A DNA stretch of 44,795 nt from Acinetobacter soli (GTDB taxonomy: Bacteria > Pseudomonadota > Gammaproteobacteria > Pseudomonadales > Moraxellaceae). Below are positions 7,898 to 16,615 of this stretch, in pieces. Within the stretch, counting starts at the first letter, position 1. The number at the start of each line of letters is the position of its first letter. The position numbers were made by a program, and so were the translations under genes. The DNA lies in NCBI RefSeq assembly GCF_000760595.1, contig NZ_BBNM01000018.1, forward strand, positions 1 through 44,795. Reading direction: 5' to 3'. The notes under the pieces are model-generated. The model worked only from the letters and a program-made list of their open reading frames with translations, did no database searches and had not been told where the DNA came from.

Positions 7898-9169
7898 TCA
7901 ATCCGCACGTTGCGGATCGTATAAACGATCCTTAATCAGTAATGTCGGGATGAGGCCACACATAAAATAAGCCACGCCCATGAGTAACAATCCGGCACCG
8001 ATGGAGTTGTGCATGGCAAGATATCCAATCGCGATCGGTGCAAAAATAGCCCCAATACGTCCGATGTTGAAGGCACCACCCACTGCTGTACCACGAATCG
8101 AGGTTGGAAAACTTTCAGTTAAATAGGTCGCATTGATGGCATACGGAATCCCGTAGAGAAAACCAAAGATCAGCATCAGCCAGCCAATGTTCTGAGCAGT
8201 ATGAAAGTAGACCACAACCGGTATAAACAGGGCTGTTCCAAAGGTGCCAAAAGCAAACACAATGCGTCGACCAATACGATCCGCTACAAAACCGGCCACT
8301 ACTTTTGCAAACATCATGGTAATAAAGGTACCAATCATGTATACCGCCATCTCTTTAAACTTGATGCCGAGTTCGGCCTCAAGATAAGCAGGCAGCCAGT
8401 TACTGACTCCAAAGTAACCAAACAGTAAAAATCCAGAACTAAACGACCAGAGCATCAGCATTCTGCCGTGCTGTTTATCTTTAAAAAGAGCGATATACGG
8501 GTTTTTCGATTGAGCATGATTTGTGGGTGCAGCATGCAACTTTAACTCACGTGCACGTTGCCAAGAGGCAGGTTCTGGTACCAGCATCCACATCAAAATA
8601 GCCAGTACAATGGGAATGATGGTGATGAAATACAGCATTCGCCAGCCAAACTCTGGAATAATCCAACCCGATAAACCGGTAATAACTAACGAGCCTAGGG
8701 TATATCCCGTCATGAGTGTGGCCAGAACTGTGGTGCGATATTTGGTTGGCACCAATTCCGACATTAGGGTATTACAGGCGATATACAGGCACCCCAGCCC
8801 CATGCAGGTAATCGTTCTTAAAATTGCGATTTGGGTATAAGACTGCGCAAAACCCGTACATGCAGATAAAATTGCAAATGCGGCAGTGGCAATCACAATA
8901 ATCCGGACGCGACCAAAACGATCACTGGCCCAACCACCCGCCAATCCACCAATGGCCATGCCTAAAATTGACCAGCTTCCCAGCGCTCCTGCTTGAACAC
9001 TGGTCAAGCCAAACTCCGCCTTTAAGCTGGTCAATGTAAATGCCAAAATTCCGATGTCGGCACCGTCGCACAATAAAACAAAAAAACAAAAAATAAATGC
9101 AGTCATCCAGATGCGCTTAGGCGTTTGAACCACGTCATTTTGTATCGAATCTAAAACTTCCATTTTCAT
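7898..9169 (-). CDS. AAHS-type MFS aromatic/dicarboxylic acid permease (copy 2)
   Basis: This 423-residue 12-helix MFS symporter is of the aromatic acid:H+ type (PcaK/BenK/DcaK relatives). Its first helix carries LLCDGADIGILAFTL with the acidic residue characteristic of that family. The loop between helices 2 and 3 reads GGWASDRFGRVRI, and a second signature GFVADRIGRR occurs in the C-half. It closely resembles the next gene upstream (9259-10536), consistent with a tandem duplication, though the two have diverged in the N-terminus and central loop. AAGGTG about 7 bases upstream supports the ATG. Likely imports one of the acids degraded by this cluster. Confidence 0.87.
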   Translation of the reverse strand: MKMEVLDSIQNDVVQTPKRIWMTAFIFCFFVLLCDGADIGILAFTLTSLKAEFGLTSVQAGALGSWSILGMAIGGLAGGWASDRFGRVRIIVIATAAFAILSACTGFAQSYTQIAILRTITCMGLGCLYIACNTLMSELVPTKYRTTVLATLMTGYTLGSLVITGLSGWIIPEFGWRMLYFITIIPIVLAILMWMLVPEPASWQRARELKLHAAPTNHAQSKNPYIALFKDKQHGRMLMLWSFSSGFLLFGYFGVSNWLPAYLEAELGIKFKEMAVYMIGTFITMMFAKVVAGFVADRIGRRIVFAFGTFGTALFIPVVVYFHTAQNIGWLMLIFGFLYGIPYAINATYLTESFPTSIRGTAVGGAFNIGRIGAIFAPIAIGYLAMHNSIGAGLLLMGVAYFMCGLIPTLLIKDRLYDPQRAD

Positions 9170-9258
9170 TGATACACCTTTTTTAATTGATCCATTGTTC
9201 TCATTATTGTTGCTAAAATCATTTGTAATCTTTTCTACGCATTTAAAATTACGTAGAG

Positions 9259-10536
9259 TTAATCTGCTTTTTGTGGATTAAACAAACGATCCTTAATAAA
9301 TAACAAAGGAATGACACCACAAATAAAATACGCAGCAGCCATCACGAGTAGCCCTAAACCAATAGAACCTTGCTGTGATAAATAACCAATGGTAAGTGGA
9401 GAAAAAATAGAGAGCACTTTGCCTACGTTATAGGCACCCCCGACGGCAGAGCCACGCATTGAGGTTGGAAAGCTTTCGGTCATGTATGTGGCATTAATTG
9501 CATACGGAATGCCATATAAAAACCCAAACATCAACATGAGCCATAAGATATTCATAGGCGTGTTTAAATAAACAATCACCGGAATAAATAGTGCGGTACC
9601 AATCGTACCAAAGGCAAAAACAGCGCGTCTGCCCAAACGGTCGGCAATCATACCAGCAATAATTTTGGCAAAGATCATGATCATAAAGGTACCGACCATA
9701 TACATGGCCATCTCTTTAAATTTAATACCAAGATCAGATTCTAAATAGGCAGGTAACCAGTTACTCACACCATAATAACCAAACTGTAAGGCGCCTGTAC
9801 TCACCACCCAAAGTAAGAACATGACGCCATGACGACGCTCTTTAAAGATTTCCCGATATGGATTTGTAGATTTTACAGCTGGTTGCTGGGCATGCACACG
9901 AGCACGTCGTTCGAATGAGATTTTCCATGATGCTGGCTCAGGCACCATAAAATGCATAAAAAATGATAATACAATAGGTGTAATCGATAACCAGTACAAA
10001 TAGCGCCAGCCATGATCGGGAATAATATGTCCCGCGAGTAAGGTTGCAAGCAATGAGCCTAAAGTATAGCCGGTCATGAGTGTTGCCAAAACGGTGGTGC
10101 GGTGTTTGGTAGGCACCATTTCAGACATCAACACATTACACGCGATATACAGCGCACCAAGCCCCATTGCTCCAAGCACACGTATACATGCAAATTGCAT
10201 ATAAGATTGAGTAAAGCCGAGCGCACAGGTGAGAATCGACGAGTAAGCAACAAAAAAAACAATAATTCTGACTCGTCCAAAACGGTCACATGCCCAACCA
10301 CCAAACAAGCCGCCTATGGCCGATCCGAGTAAAGTCAAACTGCCTAAAGTGCCGGCCTGTACTCCCGTGAGGTGAAACTCTGCCTTTAAGCTAGTTAAGC
10401 TTAGTGCCAGAAATCCAAGATCTGCGCCATCGCACAATAGCGCTAAAAAAGCAAAAACAAACGCGGTAATCCAAATCTTTTTGGGTGTTTCAATCACTGC
10501 AACAGGACGATCTTGTGTAATTGTATCCGTTGTCAT
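9259..10536 (-). CDS. dcaK: AAHS-type MFS dicarboxylate permease (copy 1)
   Basis: This MFS permease of 425 residues from the chosen ATG has LLCDGADLGFLALSL in helix 1, GGWACDRFGRVRI in loop 2-3 and GMIADRLGRR in loop 8-9. It lies directly after dcaA, the position of dcaK in the described dca operon, so the symbol is given by synteny and family. The ATG at MTTDTITQD has GAGGA 7 bases upstream and is preferred over a TTG six codons earlier. The 90-base gap before the second copy is slightly longer than other gaps in the unit. Substrate inferred as adipate or a similar acid. Confidence 0.82.
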   Translation of the reverse strand: MTTDTITQDRPVAVIETPKKIWITAFVFAFLALLCDGADLGFLALSLTSLKAEFHLTGVQAGTLGSLTLLGSAIGGLFGGWACDRFGRVRIIVFFVAYSSILTCALGFTQSYMQFACIRVLGAMGLGALYIACNVLMSEMVPTKHRTTVLATLMTGYTLGSLLATLLAGHIIPDHGWRYLYWLSITPIVLSFFMHFMVPEPASWKISFERRARVHAQQPAVKSTNPYREIFKERRHGVMFLLWVVSTGALQFGYYGVSNWLPAYLESDLGIKFKEMAMYMVGTFMIMIFAKIIAGMIADRLGRRAVFAFGTIGTALFIPVIVYLNTPMNILWLMLMFGFLYGIPYAINATYMTESFPTSMRGSAVGGAYNVGKVLSIFSPLTIGYLSQQGSIGLGLLVMAAAYFICGVIPLLFIKDRLFNPQKAD

Positions 10537-10592
10537 GTCTATTTCCTCAGACAATTAAATGATGAGGCATCCTCTGCCTCATATACTTTTGT

Positions 10593-11747
10593 TTAGTGTG
10601 TAATATCCTTAATCATGTTTTTGGCAATAATGAGCTGTTGAACCTGAGTTGTGCCTTCGTATAAACGGAATAAACGAACATCTCGATAAAAACGTTCGAT
10701 TGAATATTCGCTGATATATCCAGCGCCGCCGTGTATCTGTACGCAGCGATCTGCCACACGGCCACACATTTCAGTAGCAAACATCTTGGCACATGAGGCT
10801 TCTGTACTGATATTCTGACCATCATCACGACGTCGGGCCGCATCAAGCACCATGCATTTTGCTGCATAAATCTCAGCTTTTGAATCGGCCAGCATGGCTT
10901 GAATTAATTGAAAACTGGCAATCGGTTGACCAAATTGTTTGCGTTCTACCGCATAACGCAGTGCATCATCGAGCATGCGCTCGGCAATTCCGACACTATA
11001 CGCACCAATATGTAAGCGCCCTTTATCGAGTACTTTCATCGCGGTTTTAAAACCAACGCCCTCTACGCCTCCAATTAGTGCTGAAGCCGGAACACGACAA
11101 TTTTCAAAAATAACATCACAGGTATGTGAGCCTTTCTGGCCCATTTTCTTGTCAATTTTTCCTAACGATATTCCTGGTGTATTGGCCTCAACCAAAAATG
11201 CTGAAATTCCTCCTGCCCCCTTGATCTCTGGATTGGTTCGCGCCATCACGGTAAAGGTTGCAGCATGTGGTGCATTTGTGATGTAACGTTTGGTTCCATT
11301 GATCACATAAAAGTCACCGTCTTTCACTGCTGTCGTTTTTAAGGATGCTGCATCAGATCCTGCTTCTGGTTCAGTGAGGCAAAACGAACCAATAATCTCA
11401 CCGCTGGCATATTTGGGCAGGTATTTCTGCTTTTGTTCATCTGTACCATCAATAATTAAGCCACTCGAGCCAATGCCATTATTTGTTCCAATCAGTGAAC
11501 GAAACGCTGGCGATGTATGTCCCAATTCAAATGCAACATTGACCTCTTCTTCCATGGTAATACCAAGGCCGCCATATTCTTCTGGAATAGTTAATCCGAA
11601 TAGGCCCATTTCACGCATTTGCTGCACGATATCCTGTGGAATACGGTCATTTTCATCTACTTCGTGCTCTCTGGGAATCAATTCATTGCGGACAAAGTCT
11701 CGAATGGTTGAAAGTAACTGCTGCAACATTCCATCATCGCGGATCAT
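10593..11747 (-). CDS. dcaA: acyl-CoA dehydrogenase of dicarboxylate beta-oxidation
   Basis: This 384-residue enzyme is a classical short/medium-chain-type acyl-CoA dehydrogenase with FAD. It has LTIPEEYGGLG, the substrate/FAD loop CLTEPEAGSDAASL, and the catalytic base Glu364 in LYEGTTQVQ. It would convert adipyl-CoA to 2,3-dehydroadipyl-CoA. GGAG 7 bases before the ATG supports the start. It is the first gene of the minus-strand dca unit and is divergent from dcaE across a region with a 21-bp palindrome. It lacks the RYGL-type patterns I would expect of glutaryl-CoA dehydrogenase, so a simple dehydrogenation is favoured. Confidence 0.87.
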   Translation of the reverse strand: MIRDDGMLQQLLSTIRDFVRNELIPREHEVDENDRIPQDIVQQMREMGLFGLTIPEEYGGLGITMEEEVNVAFELGHTSPAFRSLIGTNNGIGSSGLIIDGTDEQKQKYLPKYASGEIIGSFCLTEPEAGSDAASLKTTAVKDGDFYVINGTKRYITNAPHAATFTVMARTNPEIKGAGGISAFLVEANTPGISLGKIDKKMGQKGSHTCDVIFENCRVPASALIGGVEGVGFKTAMKVLDKGRLHIGAYSVGIAERMLDDALRYAVERKQFGQPIASFQLIQAMLADSKAEIYAAKCMVLDAARRRDDGQNISTEASCAKMFATEMCGRVADRCVQIHGGAGYISEYSIERFYRDVRLFRLYEGTTQVQQLIIAKNMIKDITH

Positions 11748-11846
11748 GTGTGTTCTCCCTGTCCACCAAATTCACATATCTAAAATAATTTAAACTAATT
11801 TCATACTACGAGAACTAAAACCAAATTTACAATACTTTTTAAAAAT

Positions 11847-11867
11847 AAATTTCGTTAAACGAAATTT
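11847..11867. promoter_or_regulatory. 21-bp palindromic operator between divergent dca units
   Basis: AAATTTCGTT and AACGAAATTT are perfect inverted arms around a single central A. The core TTTCGTTAAACGAAA has the same TTTCG-N5-CGAAA frame as the site upstream of the IclR gene at 19214-20059. It is the only strong palindrome in the dcaA-dcaE gap, 100 bases from dcaA and 147 from dcaE. Placement and symmetry argue for control of both units by an IclR-type dimer. Confidence 0.7.
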
Positions 11868-12013
11868 TTTATCGTAATTTTGAATTTTTGATGCTTTATT
11901 TTGTTTATCTTTTAAAAATGATACGCAATTAAGGAAAAAGTGCTTGAAAAAAAATCACAAATACGCATGATATGAGGAACAGTGTTTTGATGTGCGAAAT
12001 TAAGGATAATAAA

Positions 12014-12802
12014 ATGACAAATCTTCAACAGGAATGTTTCGTAGAAGTCGATTATTCAGTTAAAAACATAGCCGTTGTGAAAATTAATCGACCAGAAGCA
12101 AAAAATGCGCTCAATACGCAAATCCGTAAAGATTTGGCTCGAGCATTTAACGATTTAAGCTTTAATGATGATATTCATACGATTGTACTCACTGGTGGAG
12201 ACTCGGTATTTGCTGCGGGTGCAGATTTAAAAGAAATGGCAAATGCTACCTCTACAGAGATGTTGCTCAGACACACCGAACGTTACTGGAATGCCATTGC
12301 GCAGTGTCCAAAACCAATTATTGCAGCAGTGAACGGCTTTGCCTTGGGTGGTGGCTGTGAGCTTGCCATGCATAGTGACATTATCATTGCCGGAAAAAGT
12401 GCCAATTTTGGCCAGCCAGAAATTAAAGTGGGACTTATGCCGGGTGCAGGTGGAACGCAGCGCCTGTTTCGTGCGGTCGGTAAATTTCACGCCATGCGCA
12501 TGATCATGACTGGTGTATTGGTACCTGCCGATGAAGCCTATCGTATTGGGCTGGTATCTCAAGTGACCGAAGATGCAGACACGATTCCAACTGCCATCAA
12601 AATGGCGCAAAACCTTGCCGCAATGCCGCCTATCGCGCTACAGCAGATTAAAGAAGTGGCGCTACACAGTGAAGATGTACCTCTCAATGCAGGACTGACA
12701 TTAGAACGGAAGTCTTTTCAACTGCTTTTTTCAACACAAGATAAATCTGAAGGTATTCAGTCCTTTATGGAAAAACGTAAACCCGTTTATCAAGGCAAAT
12801 AA
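12014..12802 (+). CDS. dcaE: enoyl-CoA hydratase of dicarboxylate beta-oxidation
   Basis: This 262-residue crotonase-fold enzyme has its oxyanion-hole loop at AAGADLKEM (68-74) and GFALGGGCEL. Both catalytic glutamates of the hydratase group are present: Glu116 in GGCEL and Glu136 in QPEIKVG. It would hydrate 2,3-dehydroadipyl-CoA to 3-hydroxyadipyl-CoA. The ATG at MTNLQQ has AAGGA with a 7-base spacer and is preferred over an ATG 14 codons earlier that lacks a ribosome site. It is the first gene of the plus-strand dca unit, followed by dcaH and dcaF. Confidence 0.9.
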   Translation: MTNLQQECFVEVDYSVKNIAVVKINRPEAKNALNTQIRKDLARAFNDLSFNDDIHTIVLTGGDSVFAAGADLKEMANATSTEMLLRHTERYWNAIAQCPKPIIAAVNGFALGGGCELAMHSDIIIAGKSANFGQPEIKVGLMPGAGGTQRLFRAVGKFHAMRMIMTGVLVPADEAYRIGLVSQVTEDADTIPTAIKMAQNLAAMPPIALQQIKEVALHSEDVPLNAGLTLERKSFQLLFSTQDKSEGIQSFMEKRKPVYQGK

Positions 12803-12857
12803 TTTTTAAACTTGTGCAACGTTTAAGAGAATAATCAAATACCCGAGGAACGACGGT

Positions 12858-14378
12858 ATGACACAGCAAATACAACATATAGGGATTATTGGGGTCGGCA
12901 TTATGGGCAGTGGAATTGCCCAAATTGCAGCTCAATCAGGACATACCACCTATTTGTATGACACTAAAGATGGCGCAGCCTTACAAGCCAAAAATAAACT
13001 GGCTGAAACCCTCAATAAACTGGTCGAAAAAAATAAAATTACGTCTGAACAGGCTCAAAAGGCCATCGACTGCCTGATCGTGACCGAAAGCCTACCTGAT
13101 CTGAAAGTATGTGATCTGATTATTGAGGCAATTATTGAGCGGCTAGACATCAAACAGGCCTTAATGCAGCAGCTTGAAGAGATTGTGCCAGACAGCACGA
13201 TTTTAGCTTCTAACACCTCATCCCTGTCTGTGACTGCGATTGCGGCGCAGTGTCGTATTCCAGAACGTGTAATTGGTTATCATTTTTTTAACCCTGTTCC
13301 ACTTATGAAAGTGGTCGAAGTCATACAAGGTTTAAAAACCGATGCAAAACATGTAGAGACCATGATGCAACTGTCTCATGCATTTGGACATCGGGCAGTC
13401 GTGGCAAAAGACACACCGGGCTTTATCGTAAACCATGCCGGCCGTGGCTATGGCACTGAAGCACTGAAAATACTCAATGAATCGGTTACAACGTTCAGCG
13501 AAATTGACCGGATATTAAGAGAGGGTGTTGGCTTTAAAATGGGGCCATTTGAGCTACTCGATCTGACCGGATTAGATGTATCGCATCCTGTCATGGAGTC
13601 TATTTATCAGCAATATTATCAAGAGCCACGCTATCGTCCAAACCCGCTTACCCAACAACTTCTAGCGGGTAAACAGCTTGGACGTAAGACCGGTCAGGGA
13701 TTTTATCGTTATGAAGCTGGTAAAAAAACCAATGAAGCCGCCCCCTCACATGTCGCTCGGCTTGAGCAATATCCAGCGGTCTGGGTTGCTGCAGATTACA
13801 CGGCAGATCATGATGCCCTGATCCATTATTTAAAACAACAGCAGATCACAATGGATAACGGCGCAACACCGCAGCCAGACAGCTTATGTTTATTAGCCTG
13901 CTACGGCGAAGATACAACACATACCGCAAAGCGATTAGGACTCGATGCCAAACAATGCGTTGCGATTGATCTACTGTATGGGCTTGAGCGCCATCGAACC
14001 TTGATGCCTTCACTAATAACACGACCAGAACTTTGCCAAGCTGCACATTCTATTTTCAACCTTGACGGCGTTGGTGCAAGCACGATTGCAGAAAGTGTTG
14101 GCTTTGTTGCGCAGCGCGTACTGGCCATGGTGATTAACTTGGGCTGTGACATGGCTCAGCAAAGTATTGCAACCGTAGATGACATCAATGCAGCAGTACG
14201 TTTGGGCTTAGGCTATCCACACGGCCCTATTGAGTGGGGCGAAGTACTAGGCGCCGATAAGATTTTACTGATTCTAACGCGCATCTCGGCACTTACCCTA
14301 GACCCACGTTATCGACCTAGTCCATGGCTGCAACGTAGAGTGACATTACAATTACCCCTTACCTATAGCGCATCATAA
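12858..14378 (+). CDS. dcaH: 3-hydroxyacyl-CoA dehydrogenase (two C-terminal domains)
   Basis: This 506-residue NAD-dependent enzyme has the Rossmann motif GVGIMGSGIAQ (12-22) and the catalytic His142 in YHFFNPVPLMKVVEV. The first 3HCDH C-terminal domain includes RGYGTEAL and KMGPFELLDLTG. A second related C-terminal domain follows, ending near RLGLGYPHGPIEWGE. This duplicated layout is the PaaH/PaaC type used for 3-hydroxyadipyl-CoA, fitting oxidation to 3-oxoadipyl-CoA here. It lies 55 bases after dcaE and 15 bases before dcaF, so the three are one unit. Confidence 0.92.
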   Translation: MTQQIQHIGIIGVGIMGSGIAQIAAQSGHTTYLYDTKDGAALQAKNKLAETLNKLVEKNKITSEQAQKAIDCLIVTESLPDLKVCDLIIEAIIERLDIKQALMQQLEEIVPDSTILASNTSSLSVTAIAAQCRIPERVIGYHFFNPVPLMKVVEVIQGLKTDAKHVETMMQLSHAFGHRAVVAKDTPGFIVNHAGRGYGTEALKILNESVTTFSEIDRILREGVGFKMGPFELLDLTGLDVSHPVMESIYQQYYQEPRYRPNPLTQQLLAGKQLGRKTGQGFYRYEAGKKTNEAAPSHVARLEQYPAVWVAADYTADHDALIHYLKQQQITMDNGATPQPDSLCLLACYGEDTTHTAKRLGLDAKQCVAIDLLYGLERHRTLMPSLITRPELCQAAHSIFNLDGVGASTIAESVGFVAQRVLAMVINLGCDMAQQSIATVDDINAAVRLGLGYPHGPIEWGEVLGADKILLILTRISALTLDPRYRPSPWLQRRVTLQLPLTYSAS

Positions 14379-14393
14379 TTCAGGATTTCAGAC

Positions 14394-15602
14394 ATGTTAA
14401 ATGCATATATTTACGACGGATTACGTACACCATTTGGTCGCCATGCAGGTGAATTGGCCTCGATTCGACCAGACGATTTGGCCGCATTGGTCATTCAACG
14501 ACTCATTGAAAAAACCGGCGTACCGGGTGCAGACATTGAAGATGTTATTTTAGGGGATACCAATCAAGCGGGTGAAGACAGTCGCAATATTGCGCGGCAT
14601 GCTGCATTACTCGCAGGCTTACCCGTAACGGTACCGGGTCAGACGATCAATCGTCTCTGTGCGAGCGGCCTTGGGGCAGTCATCGATTCGGCACGTGCAA
14701 TTACCTGTGGTGAAGGCGATTTATACATTGCGGGTGGAGTAGAAAGCATGTCTAGAGCGCCATTTGTGATGGGCAAGGCAGAAAGTGCGTTTAGCCGCGA
14801 AGCAAAAATTTATGACACCACCATTGGTACCCGCTTCCCAAATAAAAAAATTACCGCGCAGTTTGGTGGGCACTCTATGCCCGAAACAGGCGACAATGTC
14901 GCGGTGGAATACGGTATAGACCGTGCACAGGCCGATCAGTTTGCAGCAGATTCACAGGCAAAATACCAGCAAGCCAAACAAGATGGTTTTTTTACTGACG
15001 AAATCACGCCTGTTGAAGTGCCTCAGGGTAAGAAACTGCCACCTAAACTCATCTGCGAAGATGAACACCCTCGCCCAAGCTCAACCGTTGATGCCTTGAG
15101 TAAACTTAAGCCTCTTTTTGAAGGTGGTGTAGTGACAGCAGGTAATGCATCAGGGATTAATGATGGTGCAGCGGCACTGCTGATCGGTTCTGAACAGGCG
15201 GGTCAAAAATATGGATTAAAGCCTATGGCTAAAATACTTTCTGCGGCAGCAGCAGGTATTGAACCTCGAATTATGGGTGCTGGCCCAATTGAAGCCATCA
15301 AAAAAGCAGTACAGCGTGCAGGACTTACGCTAGATGATTTAGATATTATCGAAATTAATGAAGCCTTTGCTTCACAAGTACTCTCATGTTTAAAGGGATT
15401 AGGCATTTCGCTTGATGACCCGCGTGTAAACCCAAACGGCGGCGCTATTGCAATTGGGCATCCACTGGGCGCTTCCGGTGCACGTTTAGCTCTTACGGTT
15501 GCTAGAGAACTTCAGCGTCGTAATAAACGGTATGCGGTGGTGAGCTTGTGTATTGGTGTAGGACAAGGCTTAGCGATGGTCATTGAAAATGTTTCTGGAT
15601 AA
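14394..15602 (+). CDS. dcaF: 3-oxoadipyl-CoA thiolase
   Basis: This 402-residue thiolase has the acyl-accepting Cys89 (NRLCASGLG), His356 in GHPLGASGARLA and Cys386 in SLCIGVGQG. Length and sequence fit the PcaF/PaaJ/DcaF group that cleaves 3-oxoadipyl-CoA to succinyl-CoA and acetyl-CoA. It closes the plus-strand dca unit. The pca operon, presumably with its own thiolase, begins to the left of this window, so this is the second enzyme of its kind in the genome. Confidence 0.92.
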   Translation: MLNAYIYDGLRTPFGRHAGELASIRPDDLAALVIQRLIEKTGVPGADIEDVILGDTNQAGEDSRNIARHAALLAGLPVTVPGQTINRLCASGLGAVIDSARAITCGEGDLYIAGGVESMSRAPFVMGKAESAFSREAKIYDTTIGTRFPNKKITAQFGGHSMPETGDNVAVEYGIDRAQADQFAADSQAKYQQAKQDGFFTDEITPVEVPQGKKLPPKLICEDEHPRPSSTVDALSKLKPLFEGGVVTAGNASGINDGAAALLIGSEQAGQKYGLKPMAKILSAAAAGIEPRIMGAGPIEAIKKAVQRAGLTLDDLDIIEINEAFASQVLSCLKGLGISLDDPRVNPNGGAIAIGHPLGASGARLALTVARELQRRNKRYAVVSLCIGVGQGLAMVIENVSG

Positions 15603-15630
15603 TTGATCTGCCCTACATGTATTCATCAGA

Positions 15631-15659
15631 TCCATTCATTGTATCTTGCGATGAATGGA
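15631..15659. repeat. 9-bp inverted repeat between dcaF and IclR gene 1
   Basis: TCCATTCAT and ATGAATGGA flank an 11-base loop, 29 bases after the dcaF stop and 64 before the IclR start. There is no T-run after it. It could act as an RNA 3'-end hairpin for the dca unit or as a regulator binding site. Confidence 0.45.
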
Positions 15660-15722
15660 GATACTTACAATACAAAATGAAATGCTCTATTATCGGTCTT
15701 TAGCCTTCTGTTTGAGCATGGA

Positions 15723-16568
15723 ATGTCGCAAAGTACTGAACTTAAAAAAAATGATAAACCACTCAATTTTGATGAAATTCGTTTAGATCCAATTTCCCAT
15801 ATTCATCGAGAAAACAATCCTCAGTTTATTGCGTCTTTGGCACGTGGCCTTGAACTTCTGCGTTGTTTTTCTTTACAGCACCAAGTTCTTGGTAATCTCG
15901 AGCTGGCAAAAATGACAGGACTACCCAAACCCACCATTGCCAGAATAACCAATACGCTGGTTTGCTTAGGCTATTTAAAACAAATGCCAGATTCTCCAAA
16001 ATATATGCTGGATATTGGCGTATTGTCTTTGGGTTATGCCGCGCTCTCGAATTTAACTGTGCGTAGTACTGCACATCGCTATATGGAAGAAATGAGCCAA
16101 TATGCTCAGGCACCCGTTGCATTGGCAGCGCGTGATCGTCTAAATATGCTCTATCTGGATGTTGTTCAAACCAATAGTAAAATTCGTCGCCCGATTGGTT
16201 CCACCTTACCACTTTATAGCAGTTCTATGGGACGAGCTTGCCTTGCTGCGACACCAGAATTTGAACGTAAACGCTTACTTGAGGCGATTCAGAAGAAACA
16301 TCCTGAAGAGTGGCCACAAATTGAAATGATGCTCAAAAAAGCATTTGATGAGTACGCCCAGTACGGATATTGTTTGTCTCTGGGCGATTGGCAACAAGGC
16401 ATTAACTCAGTTGCAGTACCCCTCGTCAGTTTAAAGCACGGCATTTATGTATTTAACTGCGGCTCGCCTTCTTATTTGCTCAGCGCAGAAAAATTAGTCG
16501 ACGAGATCGGACCACGCTTGAAATATATGGTGCACAGTATTCAAGATGCGCTGACGGAAAGCCTGTGA
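15723..16568 (+). CDS. IclR-family regulator (paralogue 1)
   Basis: This 281-residue IclR protein has a winged helix at about residues 35-95 (FIASLARGLELLRCF, TGLPKPTIARITNTL) and an effector domain at 110-275 (SSMGRACLAA, SLGDWQQGINSVAVPL). It closely resembles the protein at 19214-20059 and has the same length. It follows dcaF on the same strand after 120 bases and converges with a CaiB-type gene. It is a plausible regulator of that gene, of the adjacent permease, or of the whole TTTCG-site regulon. Ligand unknown. The ribosome site is weak (GAGCATGGA before the ATG). Confidence 0.87.
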   Translation: MSQSTELKKNDKPLNFDEIRLDPISHIHRENNPQFIASLARGLELLRCFSLQHQVLGNLELAKMTGLPKPTIARITNTLVCLGYLKQMPDSPKYMLDIGVLSLGYAALSNLTVRSTAHRYMEEMSQYAQAPVALAARDRLNMLYLDVVQTNSKIRRPIGSTLPLYSSSMGRACLAATPEFERKRLLEAIQKKHPEEWPQIEMMLKKAFDEYAQYGYCLSLGDWQQGINSVAVPLVSLKHGIYVFNCGSPSYLLSAEKLVDEIGPRLKYMVHSIQDALTESL

Positions 16569-16615
16569 TCTTAAACCAAATCGTGATACGCGCTGCCTCA
16601 CACCTCACTGCGTTA

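Noticed and set aside
10593..11747. DcaA as glutaryl-CoA dehydrogenase
   Set aside because: The sequence fits a short/medium-chain acyl-CoA dehydrogenase and lies with adipate-type genes; no glutarate-specific partner is present.
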